From Pseudomonadota bacterium (GTDB lineage Bacteria > Pseudomonadota > Gammaproteobacteria > Acidiferrobacterales > UBA6901): 64,000 nucleotides of DNA. A model generated the notes under the pieces. That model searched no databases. It was given only the letters and a program-made list of their open reading frames with translations, and was not told the DNA's origin. The first letter of the stretch is position 1. Each line of letters starts with the position of its first letter. Both the position numbers and the translations under genes were made by a program. The DNA lies in contig JAKASJ010000006.1 of NCBI GenBank assembly GCA_021819085.1, positions 1-64,000 on the forward strand. Direction: 5' to 3'. This document shows, piece by piece, positions 8,554 through 17,914 of the stretch.

Positions 8554-9090
8554 ATGCGTGCACACTTCGCATGTTTTGCCTTGACCATATTGCTGTGCGG
8601 CAGCGCATTCGCAGCGCAGAGCCGGTATCTGGAGCCCTATGGCACCGCAAAGAAGGACATGCACCCGTATCCCACAATCAACCGGGTATACGACGTCAAT
8701 TACTACAAGCCGCAAGAGCTGAACGCGCTCTATAACTTCATTACCAACGTGAACAAGGTCGTACCAGGGAAAACCGTCGTGGTTCTGCACGGGGCTGAGA
8801 TCCGGGCGTTCGCCAAGGAGAATTACTTGAAATACCAGGCCATCGTCGACGAGATGGCAGATCTCTCGAGACACGGGGTTGAGTTCCGCATGTGCAACAA
8901 CGCCATGCACGCCGCCGGCTTCAGGGCAAGAGATATGGACGGATTCATTACGGTGATCCCGGCCGGTTTCGCCGAGATCATCTATCTTGAATCGAAGGGA
9001 TACGCGTACATCAATCCCCTCCCCACGCCGGTCAAGGACAGCCGCTGCCTGGACAATCCCAGGGCATCGGTCTGCACGCACGGCGCCTGA
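8554..9090 (+). CDS. Secreted DsrE-family protein
   Basis: A 178-residue protein with a cleavable signal peptide (hydrophobic residues 5-19, A-F-A before the likely cut at about 20). The mature part is a DsrE/DsrF-like fold. KTVVVLHGAEIRAFAKENY is the strand-loop-helix typical of the family, followed by a M-C-N-N-A-M segment with the position where many members carry a conserved cysteine, and VIPAGFAEIIYLESKGYAYI at the end. DsrE-type domains bind or relay sulfur as persulfide in the cytoplasm; this is the exported variety, whose role is not established. GAGG lies upstream of ATG 8554. Confidence 0.8.
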   Translation: MRAHFACFALTILLCGSAFAAQSRYLEPYGTAKKDMHPYPTINRVYDVNYYKPQELNALYNFITNVNKVVPGKTVVVLHGAEIRAFAKENYLKYQAIVDEMADLSRHGVEFRMCNNAMHAAGFRARDMDGFITVIPAGFAEIIYLESKGYAYINPLPTPVKDSRCLDNPRASVCTHGA

Positions 9091-9851
9091 CCGGATTCAT
9101 GGAGCCGGTGCGTGCAGACGCCGAGTTGAGCGCTCGATCTCGGCATCAGATCTGCCATCGATGCGTTACGCCCGGTGTTTCCGCGCACGGCAGCTGCAAC
9201 ATCCTGATTTCCATTGCCCAATCCGAGTGGTGACGGGCGCGCGCGATTCGGTGTTTCGGCACCATCTGCCTGCCGGGCGCGAGTCCCGGCGAGCAGACCG
9301 CGTTCCCTTTCACGAAGTGCCGATTTCCAATCTGCCGATCCATGCCCATCACCAGACCATGTCCATGGATGTCTCCTCGTGCGTTCGCTCGGACCTGCTC
9401 GGTCATTGATACGCGGCTTTGTGGCTTCACTACACCGCCGAAAAATCCTGCGATGCTGTCGCCAGAGCGCCACCCAAAGCGCGGCCGCGTTGCCCTGCTT
9501 CATCGCAACTCCTCGCGCTATTGAGTGCGACCTAACGGTAATATCGCAACACATATAATTTAAGACACCTTAGCCGCCGTTCCGGTCCTGCGCTCGCTGA
9601 ACCCGATGTGCTCGCGCACCCGATCCTTCCTCCCCGCCTTTTTTTGCAAACCCACGCGCAATAACCATATGGTTAATGTGACATATGCGTTGTGCTGCCT
9701 GGATCAAGTAAAAAACCCTTCACGGTTCCGTAACAGTTTTTTCATATCTGCTCCCTAGAATGCCGTCACGTTTGCAGGCCCTCATTCGAGCCACGGCAAC
9801 CTACACAATAAGTCATCAAAACACTTTTTGCTGAACAGCGCGGAGGAAACC
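9091..9851. other. 761-base intergenic region before the TonB receptor
   Basis: No frame on either strand resembles a protein family I recognise. The last 200 bases are AT-rich and probably hold the receptor promoter and regulatory sites (see the palindrome at 9662-9675). No convincing Fur box was found by eye. Confidence 0.4.
9662..9675. promoter_or_regulatory. 14-bp perfect palindrome upstream of the TonB receptor
   Basis: TAACCATATGGTTA is a perfect palindrome; its core CATATG recurs at 9682-9687, 16 bases further on. It lies in the AT-rich leader about 180 bases before the receptor start. It may be an operator, but the cognate factor is unknown and it does not match the Fur consensus. 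Confidence 0.35.
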
Positions 9852-12200
9852 ATGCCTAGCCGTACCAACCGTCATGCCTTCAAACCCAGTCAGCTCGCTC
9901 TGGCGCTGATGGCACCACTGCTGGCGACGCCCATCGTCGCCGCGCTCGCCGCCGGCATTCCGACGAGCCTGGGTACGGTGCAGGCAGCAGGCCAGGAAGG
10001 CTACCCCGTGCAACAACAATCCCGGGAAAGCAAAAAGCTGAAGCAGAAGCACCAGTTTCGTTCCGGACAGTCCGTCAAGGTTGTCGACAAACATGAACTC
10101 AGGGCGGTGGGCCCGGTTGCCGGCGCCGCGCAGGCCATGTCCATGGCGCCTGGTGTAGCCGTCTCCGGCTATGGAGCAACGGGGTCAACCAAGAGCTCGA
10201 TCAGCATCAACGGACTGAAGCAGGGCTGGGGAGGATTTTCCGGCGGCCAGATCGACAACGGGGCGCTTTCCGTAACCTTCGACGGCGTGCCGATGGTCAA
10301 TCCCTCTAGCGGCCTGTGGGCAACTCCGCAAGTCCCGCAGCTCCAGATGCTGCAGGGAATTGGAATCACCTACGGTCCGGGCAACCCGGTGGATCGCTGG
10401 TACAACAATATTGCCGGGCAGATAGACTTCGTGCCGCTGCAGCCCACCGACAAAGCCGGGGGGACAATCGGCCTGTCCGCCGGAAGCTACAGTGCCCAAA
10501 ACCTGTTTTTCTCCGCCGACACCGGCAGCCATGACGGCTGGGCGACCGTCATAGCAGGAGGTCATGGCAAATCGGACAGCTTCCGTACTGCCCCGGACGG
10601 ATTCAAGAACCCCAGCAACAATTACGCGTATTTCCTCAAGACGCGCAAGACCTTTGCGACCGGAAACATGTCCATCGGCATTTACCAGGCGAAGGGCGAA
10701 GGTTACCGGCCGGTGATGATTCCGGTTTCGCCGATCGCCGGAGTGACCGAGACCGGGGCTGCCGGATCGCCGCTCTACAGTCAGCCAACTTCAGGCTTTT
10801 ACAGCTCAATTCCGTCCAGCGTGTGGTTCAAGGACGACACCAACAAGACCCGCCTCATCTACAGCAAGCTCAATGTCGCCCTTGATCCCGGCCTCACTTT
10901 TCACAACCTGGTGTGGTACCGCCTGGGCGAGCGATTTCATTATCACTATAACAACTACGGCCTGACCAGCCCGGGCAATCTGTACGAATACAACAATCCA
11001 CGCTCTTCGGTTTACGGCGAAAAGGCCTGGACCGACATCAAGCTTCCGTACAACCTGGTGAGCATTGGCGGATTCTTCCTGAAGAGCCAATACAACTCAC
11101 GAAACTCCTTCTACAATCCGAACGCGCCGTACTTCGGCAGCCAGGCTGTCCCCAATGCGCACTATCGCAGCGACTACTGGGACCAGACCGACCTTGCGGC
11201 CTTCCTGCAGGACCGCATCAGCCTCACGCCGAATCTCGACGTCACGCCCGGCGTGCGGTTCATCACCTATGCAACCAGCTACTTCCCAGGCGGCCAGACG
11301 GACTTTCCGCAGGCCTATGCGCTGTATCCCCAAAATGACCAGGCTACTCAGCCGGCGGCCAACGTATCGCATGCCGAAGCCGAACCCTCGATCGACCTCA
11401 ACTGGCGCGTGCGGCCCTGGCTGGCGCTGTTCGGCAATTACGCGACCGCGTATAAAGAGCCCCAGGTCGGCGGCGGCGGCGGACTGTTCCAGACGCTTCC
11501 TCCCATCTACAATCTTGAAAAGAGCGAGGACTACAATGTCGGTTTCAAGACACACTTCGCGAATCACGGAGCGTTGCGCAATTTCCTGCTGAGCGTCTCT
11601 TATTACCACCTGGACTTCAGCAACCAGTTCATCCCGTTGACCGATGCCAACGGCAACTACCTCGGCGATGCCAACGGAAGTTCGGTCTATAAGGGCTTCA
11701 ATATCGCTCTGGCCGATGATCCTCTTTACAATCTGCACGTCTTCAGCAATCTGAATATCGAAAAGGCGACCTTCGCCAGCTACACGACCGGCGGCGTAAG
11801 CTATTCGGGGCTTCCCGTCTCGAATGTGCCCGACACTACCTTCAATCTGGGTGCGTCTTATGACTACTACGCCTCGGGAATCCTGTACGTGCCGAGCGCC
11901 TGGTACCAGTATGTCGGCCAGCAAAGCATGTTCAACAACAACCTCGGTGCTCCAAGCCAGCAGAAGGTACCATCCTATGGCACCTTCAATCTCGGCCTCG
12001 ACACGACATTTTCCAATACGGGTCCCGAACTGCACGACGTGAAAGTCAGCGTGGATGTGCTGAATGTATTCAACAAGCAGTACAACTCCTTTGAATACAT
12101 CACCAGCGGCGGCTTCCTGGGCCCCGCGTCACAGGGACAGGTTCTCGCTCTTCCCGGCGCGCCCAGGATGGCTTACGTAAGCGTCTCGGCGGATTTCTGA
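9852..12200 (+). CDS. TonB-dependent outer-membrane receptor
   Basis: A 782-residue protein from ATG 9852, preceded by GGAGG (9842-9846). A long signal sequence (residues 14-37) precedes a plug domain: SVKVVDKHELRAVG, then S-I-S-I-N-G-L-K-Q-G-W-G-G and V-T-F-D-G-V-P-M-V-N-P, the normal plug motif pattern. From about residue 200 come alternating beta strands with many Tyr/Phe/Asn, typical of a 22-strand barrel. It ends in an aromatic residue (V-S-V-S-A-D-F), the outer-membrane insertion signal. It imports a bulky ligand across the outer membrane using TonB energy. The tonB gene and a periplasmic Fe3+-type ABC system directly downstream make iron or an iron complex the likely cargo, but the ligand cannot be read from sequence. 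Confidence 0.92.
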   Translation: MPSRTNRHAFKPSQLALALMAPLLATPIVAALAAGIPTSLGTVQAAGQEGYPVQQQSRESKKLKQKHQFRSGQSVKVVDKHELRAVGPVAGAAQAMSMAPGVAVSGYGATGSTKSSISINGLKQGWGGFSGGQIDNGALSVTFDGVPMVNPSSGLWATPQVPQLQMLQGIGITYGPGNPVDRWYNNIAGQIDFVPLQPTDKAGGTIGLSAGSYSAQNLFFSADTGSHDGWATVIAGGHGKSDSFRTAPDGFKNPSNNYAYFLKTRKTFATGNMSIGIYQAKGEGYRPVMIPVSPIAGVTETGAAGSPLYSQPTSGFYSSIPSSVWFKDDTNKTRLIYSKLNVALDPGLTFHNLVWYRLGERFHYHYNNYGLTSPGNLYEYNNPRSSVYGEKAWTDIKLPYNLVSIGGFFLKSQYNSRNSFYNPNAPYFGSQAVPNAHYRSDYWDQTDLAAFLQDRISLTPNLDVTPGVRFITYATSYFPGGQTDFPQAYALYPQNDQATQPAANVSHAEAEPSIDLNWRVRPWLALFGNYATAYKEPQVGGGGGLFQTLPPIYNLEKSEDYNVGFKTHFANHGALRNFLLSVSYYHLDFSNQFIPLTDANGNYLGDANGSSVYKGFNIALADDPLYNLHVFSNLNIEKATFASYTTGGVSYSGLPVSNVPDTTFNLGASYDYYASGILYVPSAWYQYVGQQSMFNNNLGAPSQQKVPSYGTFNLGLDTTFSNTGPELHDVKVSVDVLNVFNKQYNSFEYITSGGFLGPASQGQVLALPGAPRMAYVSVSADF

Positions 12201-12228
12201 TTCACATCAGATCGATCCACTGCAGCCT

Positions 12229-12263
12229 GGCCCGTGATCCGGCATTTTACGGTATCACGGGCC
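12229..12263 (+). terminator. Strong hairpin after the TonB receptor gene
   Basis: GGCCCGTGAT (12229-12238) pairs perfectly with ATCACGGGCC (12254-12263), and CCG/CGG can extend the stem inward. No run of T follows, so it may attenuate or stabilise the receptor transcript rather than terminate it fully. Confidence 0.5.
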
Positions 12264-12622
12264 GGTTGCAGTGACGGAAAAGCAAGTGCGCGGCGGCAGG
12301 ATTCCGCAACGTGGCCGAGCGGAGCGGGCCCGCGTGCTGGCACGGTGGTTCATTGACCTTTGCAGAGTGTGCATCATGACCGGTGTAAGCCTACGGTGCA
12401 CCGATGTCGCATCAGCACCCGCATGCAGTGCTGGACCCGAACGCCGTCCGTTTCGCGACACGATTGCCGCGCAGATACAGGCGCCCGCATACCGGCTTCC
12501 GATCCGTGCGGGTTCGCGGCCGTGACGGCGGTGAGCAATCGAGGTGCTCTCCGCATCGGCCCGGGTAACCGGACCAACGCTGCACATGGATCGGTCCCGC
12601 GAGGGATCTCGGTACTGGCCCG
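12264..12622. other. 359-base stretch without a recognised gene
   Basis: Both strands have open frames here because of high GC, but none has a recognisable product. It may contain the promoter for tonB and the ABC transporter genes; no clear -35/-10 pair was identified. Confidence 0.3.
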
Positions 12623-13315
12623 GTGAGCATGGTAATGCAAGAGGTACCGCCACCGATGTCCGGGCCGGGCGATGCAGGGCGCTGGCCGCTGGCCGCAGTA
12701 CTTGCGCTGCTCCTGGAAGCGGTGTTTCTTGTGTCCATTTCCTGGTGGATGCAGCGACCCTCGCCTCCAGCCCCGCTGCCGCCCACACGCATCGTGCTTG
12801 ATGCCGTCAAGGCGGCGCCCAAGACCGTCGCGCCGCGCAGACCCCCGCCGCCCAAGCCAGCCCCTGTGCCAAAACCAAGGCCACAGCCGGTGGTGCACAA
12901 GATGCTCCCCAAACCGCAGCCGCGTCCGCGCAGCGCGCCGGCCCATCCCAAGTTAATGACGCCTAGCCGCGCTGCCGATGTCCAGCCGGCGTCGCCCGTC
13001 GTTCCTCCAAGCCGGGACCTGGCATCGGTCCGGGCGAGTTTCGAGGCCGAGCTGCGCAGCGCCATCCAGTCGGCGGTGCGCTACCCCGCAGCCGCGCGCC
13101 TCATGCGGCTGACCGGACGAACGCTCGTTATGTTCGAGTTTCGTGACGGAATGGTGAGCAGAATCCGCGTAGCGAGGAGCTGCGGCGTCGATTTTCTGGA
13201 CCGCGCCGCAGAGCGGGCAGTCCGCAACGCACCCTATCCGTCCACGCCCGCGGAACTTGCAGGCCAACGCATGGCTTTTGAAATCTGGGTGCACTTTCGT
13301 CTGAACGACCGATGA
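12623..13315 (+). CDS. tonB: Energy transducer TonB
   Basis: A 230-residue protein with classical TonB layout: short N terminus, one membrane anchor at about residues 23-43 (PLAAVLALLLEAVFLVSIS), a long periplasmic Pro/Lys/Arg-rich spacer (residues 45-110), and a C-terminal TonB domain (about 140-230, beginning F-E-A-E-L-R-S-A-I with R-Y-P-A-A-A-R). Start codons at 12623 (GTG), 12632 and 12638 are all possible. TonB carries the energy of the proton gradient, normally via ExbB/ExbD, to outer-membrane receptors. No exbB/exbD is adjacent, so these must be elsewhere. It overlaps the next gene by four bases (ATGA), tying it to the transporter operon. Confidence 0.9.
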   Translation: MSMVMQEVPPPMSGPGDAGRWPLAAVLALLLEAVFLVSISWWMQRPSPPAPLPPTRIVLDAVKAAPKTVAPRRPPPPKPAPVPKPRPQPVVHKMLPKPQPRPRSAPAHPKLMTPSRAADVQPASPVVPPSRDLASVRASFEAELRSAIQSAVRYPAAARLMRLTGRTLVMFEFRDGMVSRIRVARSCGVDFLDRAAERAVRNAPYPSTPAELAGQRMAFEIWVHFRLNDR

Positions 13316-14355
13316 GATCACAAACTATGATGCGACTGCTGCATTTTCCTCAGGCATTGCGTGCTTCCATGCTGGGGCTCCTCGTGGGCTGCGTCCTCCT
13401 CGCGCCAGCAAGGGCAGCCACCCTGACGGTCTATGCGGCCATGGGCTATGACCAGAGACTCGCGCAGGCCTTTACCAAAAGCACGGGAATCCGTGTCAAT
13501 CTGGTGCACCTGAGCACCGGCCCGCTGCTGGCAAGGGTTCAGGCCGAAGGTAACCGTCCGCAATGGGATGTGCTGTGGTTCGACGGCAATCTGGCGATGC
13601 GCGAATTCGCCAGCCATCGACAGCTCAGCTGCGGCTGGCTGCCCAACGCGCGCTACACCGCGCAGGGACGGGCGCTGCAGCCTGCTGACCGCTGCTATTT
13701 CCCTGTGGGCGTGACCTACGCCGGGGTAATGCTGGTAAACGCCCAAAATCTGCCGAGAAGCGAGTGGCCAAAGCAATGGACGGACCTAGAAAACCCTGCA
13801 TTGCGGGGCAAGGTGGGCATGAACAATCCTGCCATATCCGGGCCTACCTACCCTTTTGTCGCCGGCATGATGCAGCACTTCGGAATGCAGGGCGGAGAAC
13901 GCTTTTTCGAGCGGCTTAAGGCCAACGGTCTCCGGGAATTTCCCCGCAACAGCGTAACCCTGCGCGCGCTACAGTACGGGCAGATCGATGTGGCTGTCGT
14001 GCAGAGTTCGGCGGCGCTAGGCCTTGTGCAGCGACAGTCCGGGCTGCGTGTCGTCGCGGCGGCCCCCAGCATCGAGTTGCCCTCGGATATCGCCATCGGC
14101 ACGCAGGTGCGCGGCGGGAAGCTTCAATCGGCGCGCCGCTTCGTGCAGTTCGTGCTCTCGCCCGCCGGACAGAAGGTGCTCCTGGCCGGAGACCGGTCGG
14201 CCGATTCCAATTATCAGCCGTTGCTCGCCGGCGTCGAAGGCCGGCCCGTGCTCGCAAAATTGGCGGCCGTACGGCCGCTGGTGCTGAATCCGGATCAATG
14301 GGGACCGCGTGAGCCCAAGGTCGTGTCCTGGTTCGCCGCTCATGTCACTCCCTGA
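13312..14355 (+). CDS. ABC transporter substrate-binding protein (Fe3+-type)
   Basis: A 347-residue periplasmic protein with signal peptide (residues 18-35, ending A-R-A). It belongs to the extracellular solute-binding family that includes FbpA/AfuA ferric-binding proteins and phosphonate-type proteins. LTVYAAMGYDQRLAQAF after the leader, QWDVLWFDGNLA, and PVGVTYAGVMLVNAQ are typical. The start overlaps the tonB stop by ATGA; a second Met at 13327 is possible. With the following permease and ATPase it forms a full importer. Iron is inferred from relatives and from the TonB context; thiamine or another ligand is not excluded. Confidence 0.85.
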   Translation: MRSQTMMRLLHFPQALRASMLGLLVGCVLLAPARAATLTVYAAMGYDQRLAQAFTKSTGIRVNLVHLSTGPLLARVQAEGNRPQWDVLWFDGNLAMREFASHRQLSCGWLPNARYTAQGRALQPADRCYFPVGVTYAGVMLVNAQNLPRSEWPKQWTDLENPALRGKVGMNNPAISGPTYPFVAGMMQHFGMQGGERFFERLKANGLREFPRNSVTLRALQYGQIDVAVVQSSAALGLVQRQSGLRVVAAAPSIELPSDIAIGTQVRGGKLQSARRFVQFVLSPAGQKVLLAGDRSADSNYQPLLAGVEGRPVLAKLAAVRPLVLNPDQWGPREPKVVSWFAAHVTP

Positions 14356-16090
14356 GTTGAGCACCGATCCCTGCCCGTACCACCCTTCGCTGGTTGTCCC
14401 GCTGGCGGCCGAAGCGCCTGGGGTGGCAGGGTCGCACGACCGCAGCGCCCTCGGTCTTGCCGGCATCGCACTGCTGGTACTGGCAGCCTGTGCCTTGTGG
14501 GGCTGGCCGCTCCTGAGCTTCCTGACCTGCGCTTTCATTCCCGGGCTGCTGCACGGCGCACTCGCTCCAAGCGTCAGGCCCTTTGCACAGGCGCTGCATG
14601 ACGGAATGCTGCTGGCGCTACGCAACTCACTGATGGTGGCGTTGGCCGCTGGGTTACTGGCGCTGCCGCTCGGCTCGTGGCTGGCCTGGCTGCAGGTGCG
14701 TAGCCAGACGGCATGGCGCGGCTGGATAGAGCCGGGAGTGTGGCTGCTGCTGGTAATGCCGGGTTATTTCCTCGCTTCCGGCTGGATACTGCTGGCCGCG
14801 CCGGTCGGACCGCTGGCGCGCTGGCCGTGGCTACTGGGCCTGGCCCAGCACCTGATGGGGCCCCTTGGCATTGTGCTGACGCTGACGCTCAAAGCGCTGC
14901 CGTTCACCTTCCTCGCAACGCAGTCCAGCCTCAGATCGGTCAGCGCCGCGCCCGACGAGGCGGCGCGGGTGCTGGGCCTGTCTCGCCGGCAGCGCATCGC
15001 GATTGCGGTCGCGCTGCTGTTGCCTGGACTGGCCGCAGGCTTTGCCGCCGCTTTCGCGGAGTCCATGAGCGACTTCGCGGTGGCCGCCACGCTCGGCGCA
15101 GGAAGCGGCTTTGTTCTGGCTACCTACGCCATCGAGCAGGCGGTCAATGCGATGCCGCTGAACTTTCCCGCAGCGGCAGCCGCGTCCTGGCTGTTGTTGA
15201 CCCTGATCGTTCCGGCGCTGGCTCTGCAGGCGTGGCTCACCAGGCGGGTCGCAGGCCGGCGCAGTCTGGGTCCGCGTTTCCGGCCGGTAGCGCCCTTTCG
15301 CCTGGGGCGCAGAGCGGCTGCGCTGCATACGCTTGCTGCAGGCATGCTCGCAACGCTCGCGCTAGGTGTGCCCTTGCTCGCTGCGGGCAGTCTGGCGCGC
15401 GGGGGCTCGGCTTCCGCAAGCCTGCCGCAAATGCTGGATGCCGTGTTGCCGGCGTTCCGCTACTCGCTCGAGCTGGCCATACTTGCAGCCAGCGTTACGG
15501 TGATGCTGGCATGGCCCGTGGCCGCGGCGGTGGCGAAGACCGGCCGTGCCGGCCGGATCCTGGACTTTGCGCTGCTGAGTGTGATGGCGCTCCCGGGCAT
15601 CGTCCTCGCTGCCGCCTACGTGCTCGCCTACAACCAGCCCTATACGCCCCTGTACGGGGGCAGCAGCCTGCTGGCGATGGCCTATGTGGCGCTCGCACTG
15701 CCGGCAGCCACGAAGGTACTTCAGGGACCGGTTGCGCAGCTGCACCACGGTTTCAGCGAGGCGGCGCGCGTGCATGGTCTGTCGCGCCTGCAGACGCTCC
15801 GGCACGTGGAGCTCCCGTTGCTGGCGCGCCCGCTGTTCTCGGCCTGGTTGCTGTCGGTACTGCACGTCGCTTTCGAGATGCCGGCCTCGGAGCTTCTGTA
15901 TCCTGCGGGACACCCGCCGCTAGCCGTCGCGCTGCTCGATTCGGTGAGCGGTGTCCAGCTGCACCAGCAGGCACGGCTTCAGCTGCTTGGCATGGCGCTG
16001 CTGCTGGCCTTCGCACTGCTGGCGCGTGCCGTTTTCGGGCGTATCTCGTCAGGAAGTCACCTTGTCGTTTCTACGGCTGCGCCGCAATGA
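14342..16090 (+). CDS. ABC transporter permease, two-domain (FbpB-like)
   Basis: A 582-residue membrane protein from ATG 14342, overlapping the binding-protein gene by 14 bases; a GTG at 14309 is an alternative. It holds two fused permease halves with about twelve membrane helices. Each half has a cytoplasmic EAA loop that docks on the ATPase: EAARVLGLSRRQRIAI in the first and EAARVHGLSRLQTLRH in the second. This double-permease form is characteristic of ferric iron ABC importers such as FbpB/SfuB. It forms the inner-membrane channel with the ATPase encoded just downstream. Confidence 0.9.
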   Translation: MSLPELSTDPCPYHPSLVVPLAAEAPGVAGSHDRSALGLAGIALLVLAACALWGWPLLSFLTCAFIPGLLHGALAPSVRPFAQALHDGMLLALRNSLMVALAAGLLALPLGSWLAWLQVRSQTAWRGWIEPGVWLLLVMPGYFLASGWILLAAPVGPLARWPWLLGLAQHLMGPLGIVLTLTLKALPFTFLATQSSLRSVSAAPDEAARVLGLSRRQRIAIAVALLLPGLAAGFAAAFAESMSDFAVAATLGAGSGFVLATYAIEQAVNAMPLNFPAAAAASWLLLTLIVPALALQAWLTRRVAGRRSLGPRFRPVAPFRLGRRAAALHTLAAGMLATLALGVPLLAAGSLARGGSASASLPQMLDAVLPAFRYSLELAILAASVTVMLAWPVAAAVAKTGRAGRILDFALLSVMALPGIVLAAAYVLAYNQPYTPLYGGSSLLAMAYVALALPAATKVLQGPVAQLHHGFSEAARVHGLSRLQTLRHVELPLLARPLFSAWLLSVLHVAFEMPASELLYPAGHPPLAVALLDSVSGVQLHQQARLQLLGMALLLAFALLARAVFGRISSGSHLVVSTAAPQ

Positions 16091-16097
16091 GGGACCT

Positions 16098-17171
16098 ATG
16101 ACACTTCTGGAAATCGATGCAGTGCACAAACGCTATGGTCACCACGATGCCCTGCGCGGCCTCTCCCTGAAGGTTCACCGCGGCGAAATCGTCTGTCTGC
16201 TGGGCGCATCGGGTTCGGGCAAGACCACGCTCCTGCGCCTTGTGGCCGGACTGGAACGGGCGGATCGCGGACGCATAGTGCTGGACGGCGCCGTGGTTGA
16301 TGCCCCGGGCATGCCTGGCCTGCCGTCCGAGAAGCGCAGGTTGGGCATGGTATTTCAGGATTACGCGCTATGGCCGCATCTGACGATCCTTGAAAACGTC
16401 ACATTGCCGCTGCGCGCACGCGATGGCCGCAATGCGGGCCCTCAGGCGTTGCGCATGCTGGAGCGGGTCGGCCTAAAAGGGTTCGAAGATCGCAGACCGC
16501 ACGAGCTCTCGGGTGGTCAGCAGCAGCGGGTGGCTCTGGCCCGGGCACTGGCAGTGCGCCCGAGGCTGCTGCTGTGCGACGAGCCTCTGTCCAGCCTCGA
16601 CGCCGGCCTGCGGGAGGAATTGCGGGAACTTATCGGCAGCGTAGTGCGCGAGCATGGCCTGTCCGCCCTCACGATCACACACGACAGGCGCGAAGCCCTG
16701 GCCCTGGCCGATCGCGTGGGCGTGATGGAAGCGGGCCGCCTGCTGCAGATCGACGCGCCGCGCGAGCTCTGGTGCCGCCCGCGCTGCGAAGCAGTTGCCC
16801 GTTTCACCGACGCTTTCGGTCCATGGACTGTTCGAATCGAAAATGGGATTCTGCATGCACCCTGGGGCGCATGCAGAGTGCAATCCCGGCCGGAGAAACT
16901 GCCGCCCGCCGGCAACGGCCACCTGTATCTGCGTGCGCAGGCATTGCGGTTCGAGTCGGCGGCGAACGGGCCTTGGCCCGCGCACGCCCGGGTATTGGGT
17001 AGTGTCGTGACCGGCGACGGCGTGGAACTACGTTGCGACCTGCATGGTGTTACGCTGCGTATGCCGGCTGCCGAGGCGCTTCCCGCCGGCGCCACACTGG
17101 CGCTGGCCATAGACCCGGCTCAATCGCTAATCTATCCGCAAGAAATCGAACAGGAGAGCCTGTCAGCATGA
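16098..17171 (+). CDS. ABC transporter ATP-binding protein (FbpC-like)
   Basis: A 357-residue protein from ATG 16098, with GAGGGA upstream and only 7 bases after the permease stop. Walker A is GASGSGKTT, the Q-loop is MVFQDYALWPHLT, the signature is LSGGQQQR, Walker B is LLLCDEPLSSLD, and the switch histidine lies in ITHDRREA. A C-terminal TOBE-like regulatory domain follows the ATPase core (about residues 240-357). It energises import by the permease and binding protein encoded before it. Confidence 0.93.
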   Translation: MTLLEIDAVHKRYGHHDALRGLSLKVHRGEIVCLLGASGSGKTTLLRLVAGLERADRGRIVLDGAVVDAPGMPGLPSEKRRLGMVFQDYALWPHLTILENVTLPLRARDGRNAGPQALRMLERVGLKGFEDRRPHELSGGQQQRVALARALAVRPRLLLCDEPLSSLDAGLREELRELIGSVVREHGLSALTITHDRREALALADRVGVMEAGRLLQIDAPRELWCRPRCEAVARFTDAFGPWTVRIENGILHAPWGACRVQSRPEKLPPAGNGHLYLRAQALRFESAANGPWPAHARVLGSVVTGDGVELRCDLHGVTLRMPAAEALPAGATLALAIDPAQSLIYPQEIEQESLSA

Positions 17172-17914
17172 ACGCAACGCAATGGGGTGGAATGAGCGCC
17201 ATATTCCTGGCATCCGCCGTAGAATGGGTGGAGGCATTCACCATCGTGCTCGCTGTGGCCTTGTCCATAGGCTGGAAGCGTGCTGTGAGCGCCGCGCTCG
17301 CCGCGCTGGTGGTGGTGGCGGCACTGGTGGCGGTCACCGGAGTCGGTCTCACGGTGGTGAAAGCCGACATCAGCCGGATTCGTGCGGTCATTGGCGTGTT
17401 CCTGCTGCTGTTCGGTCTGCGCTGGTATGTGAAGGCAATACGCCGCTACGCCGGCCGTACCGCCCTGCATGATGAGGCCAAAGAATTCAGCGAAGCACGC
17501 GAACATCTCGCGCATGCGGAAGTGCACGCGGCCTGGCTCGTGGCCTTCAAGGGGGTTCTCCTGGAAGGCCTGGAAGTCTGGCTGCTGGTGGTCGCGCTGG
17601 GCCGCACTCTCAGCTATGCGCAGGCCAGCGGCAGCGCACTTGTCGCGCTGCTTGTCGTCGTCGTGATGGGTCTGATGCTGCGCGCACCTCTTACCCGGGT
17701 TCCGGAGAACACGCTCAAGTTCACCGTAGCCTGCGCGCTTCTGGCCTTCGGCAGTTTCTGGAGTCTGGGCGGCCTGCTGGGGGAGCATGCAGTCTGGCCG
17801 CTGGGTGACGTCACGTTGCTGCCGCTGTTCACGGCGTACGCGGTGTCCGGCAGGCTCATCGGCCTGAAGCTGCGCCTGTCAGCTGCGGACACAGCCGAAG
17901 GGAGCCGCGCATGA
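17168..17914 (+). CDS. COG4280-type membrane protein with two ExxE motifs
   Basis: A 248-residue membrane protein; its ATG overlaps the ATPase stop (ATGA), so it is co-translated with the transporter. It has about seven hydrophobic helices and matches the uncharacterised COG4280 family as I remember it. Two helices carry acidic pairs: VEWVEAF (E19, E22) and LLEGLEVW (E133, E136). This resembles the paired R-E-x-x-E motifs of the FTR1/EfeU iron permeases, minus the arginine. A role in metal passage or in assisting the iron ABC importer is inference only. Confidence 0.75.
   Translation: MNATQWGGMSAIFLASAVEWVEAFTIVLAVALSIGWKRAVSAALAALVVVAALVAVTGVGLTVVKADISRIRAVIGVFLLLFGLRWYVKAIRRYAGRTALHDEAKEFSEAREHLAHAEVHAAWLVAFKGVLLEGLEVWLLVVALGRTLSYAQASGSALVALLVVVVMGLMLRAPLTRVPENTLKFTVACALLAFGSFWSLGGLLGEHAVWPLGDVTLLPLFTAYAVSGRLIGLKLRLSAADTAEGSRA

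Noticed and set aside
8160..8588. 142-codon minus frame in the gap after the histidine kinase
   Set aside because: Some stretches look protein-like but there is no family match, no convincing ribosome site, and it overlaps the DsrE gene start.
14713..16101. 462-codon plus frame overlapping the ABC permease
   Set aside because: It is a shifted-frame shadow rich in Ala/Arg/Gly without membrane helices; the permease frame has conserved EAA loops.
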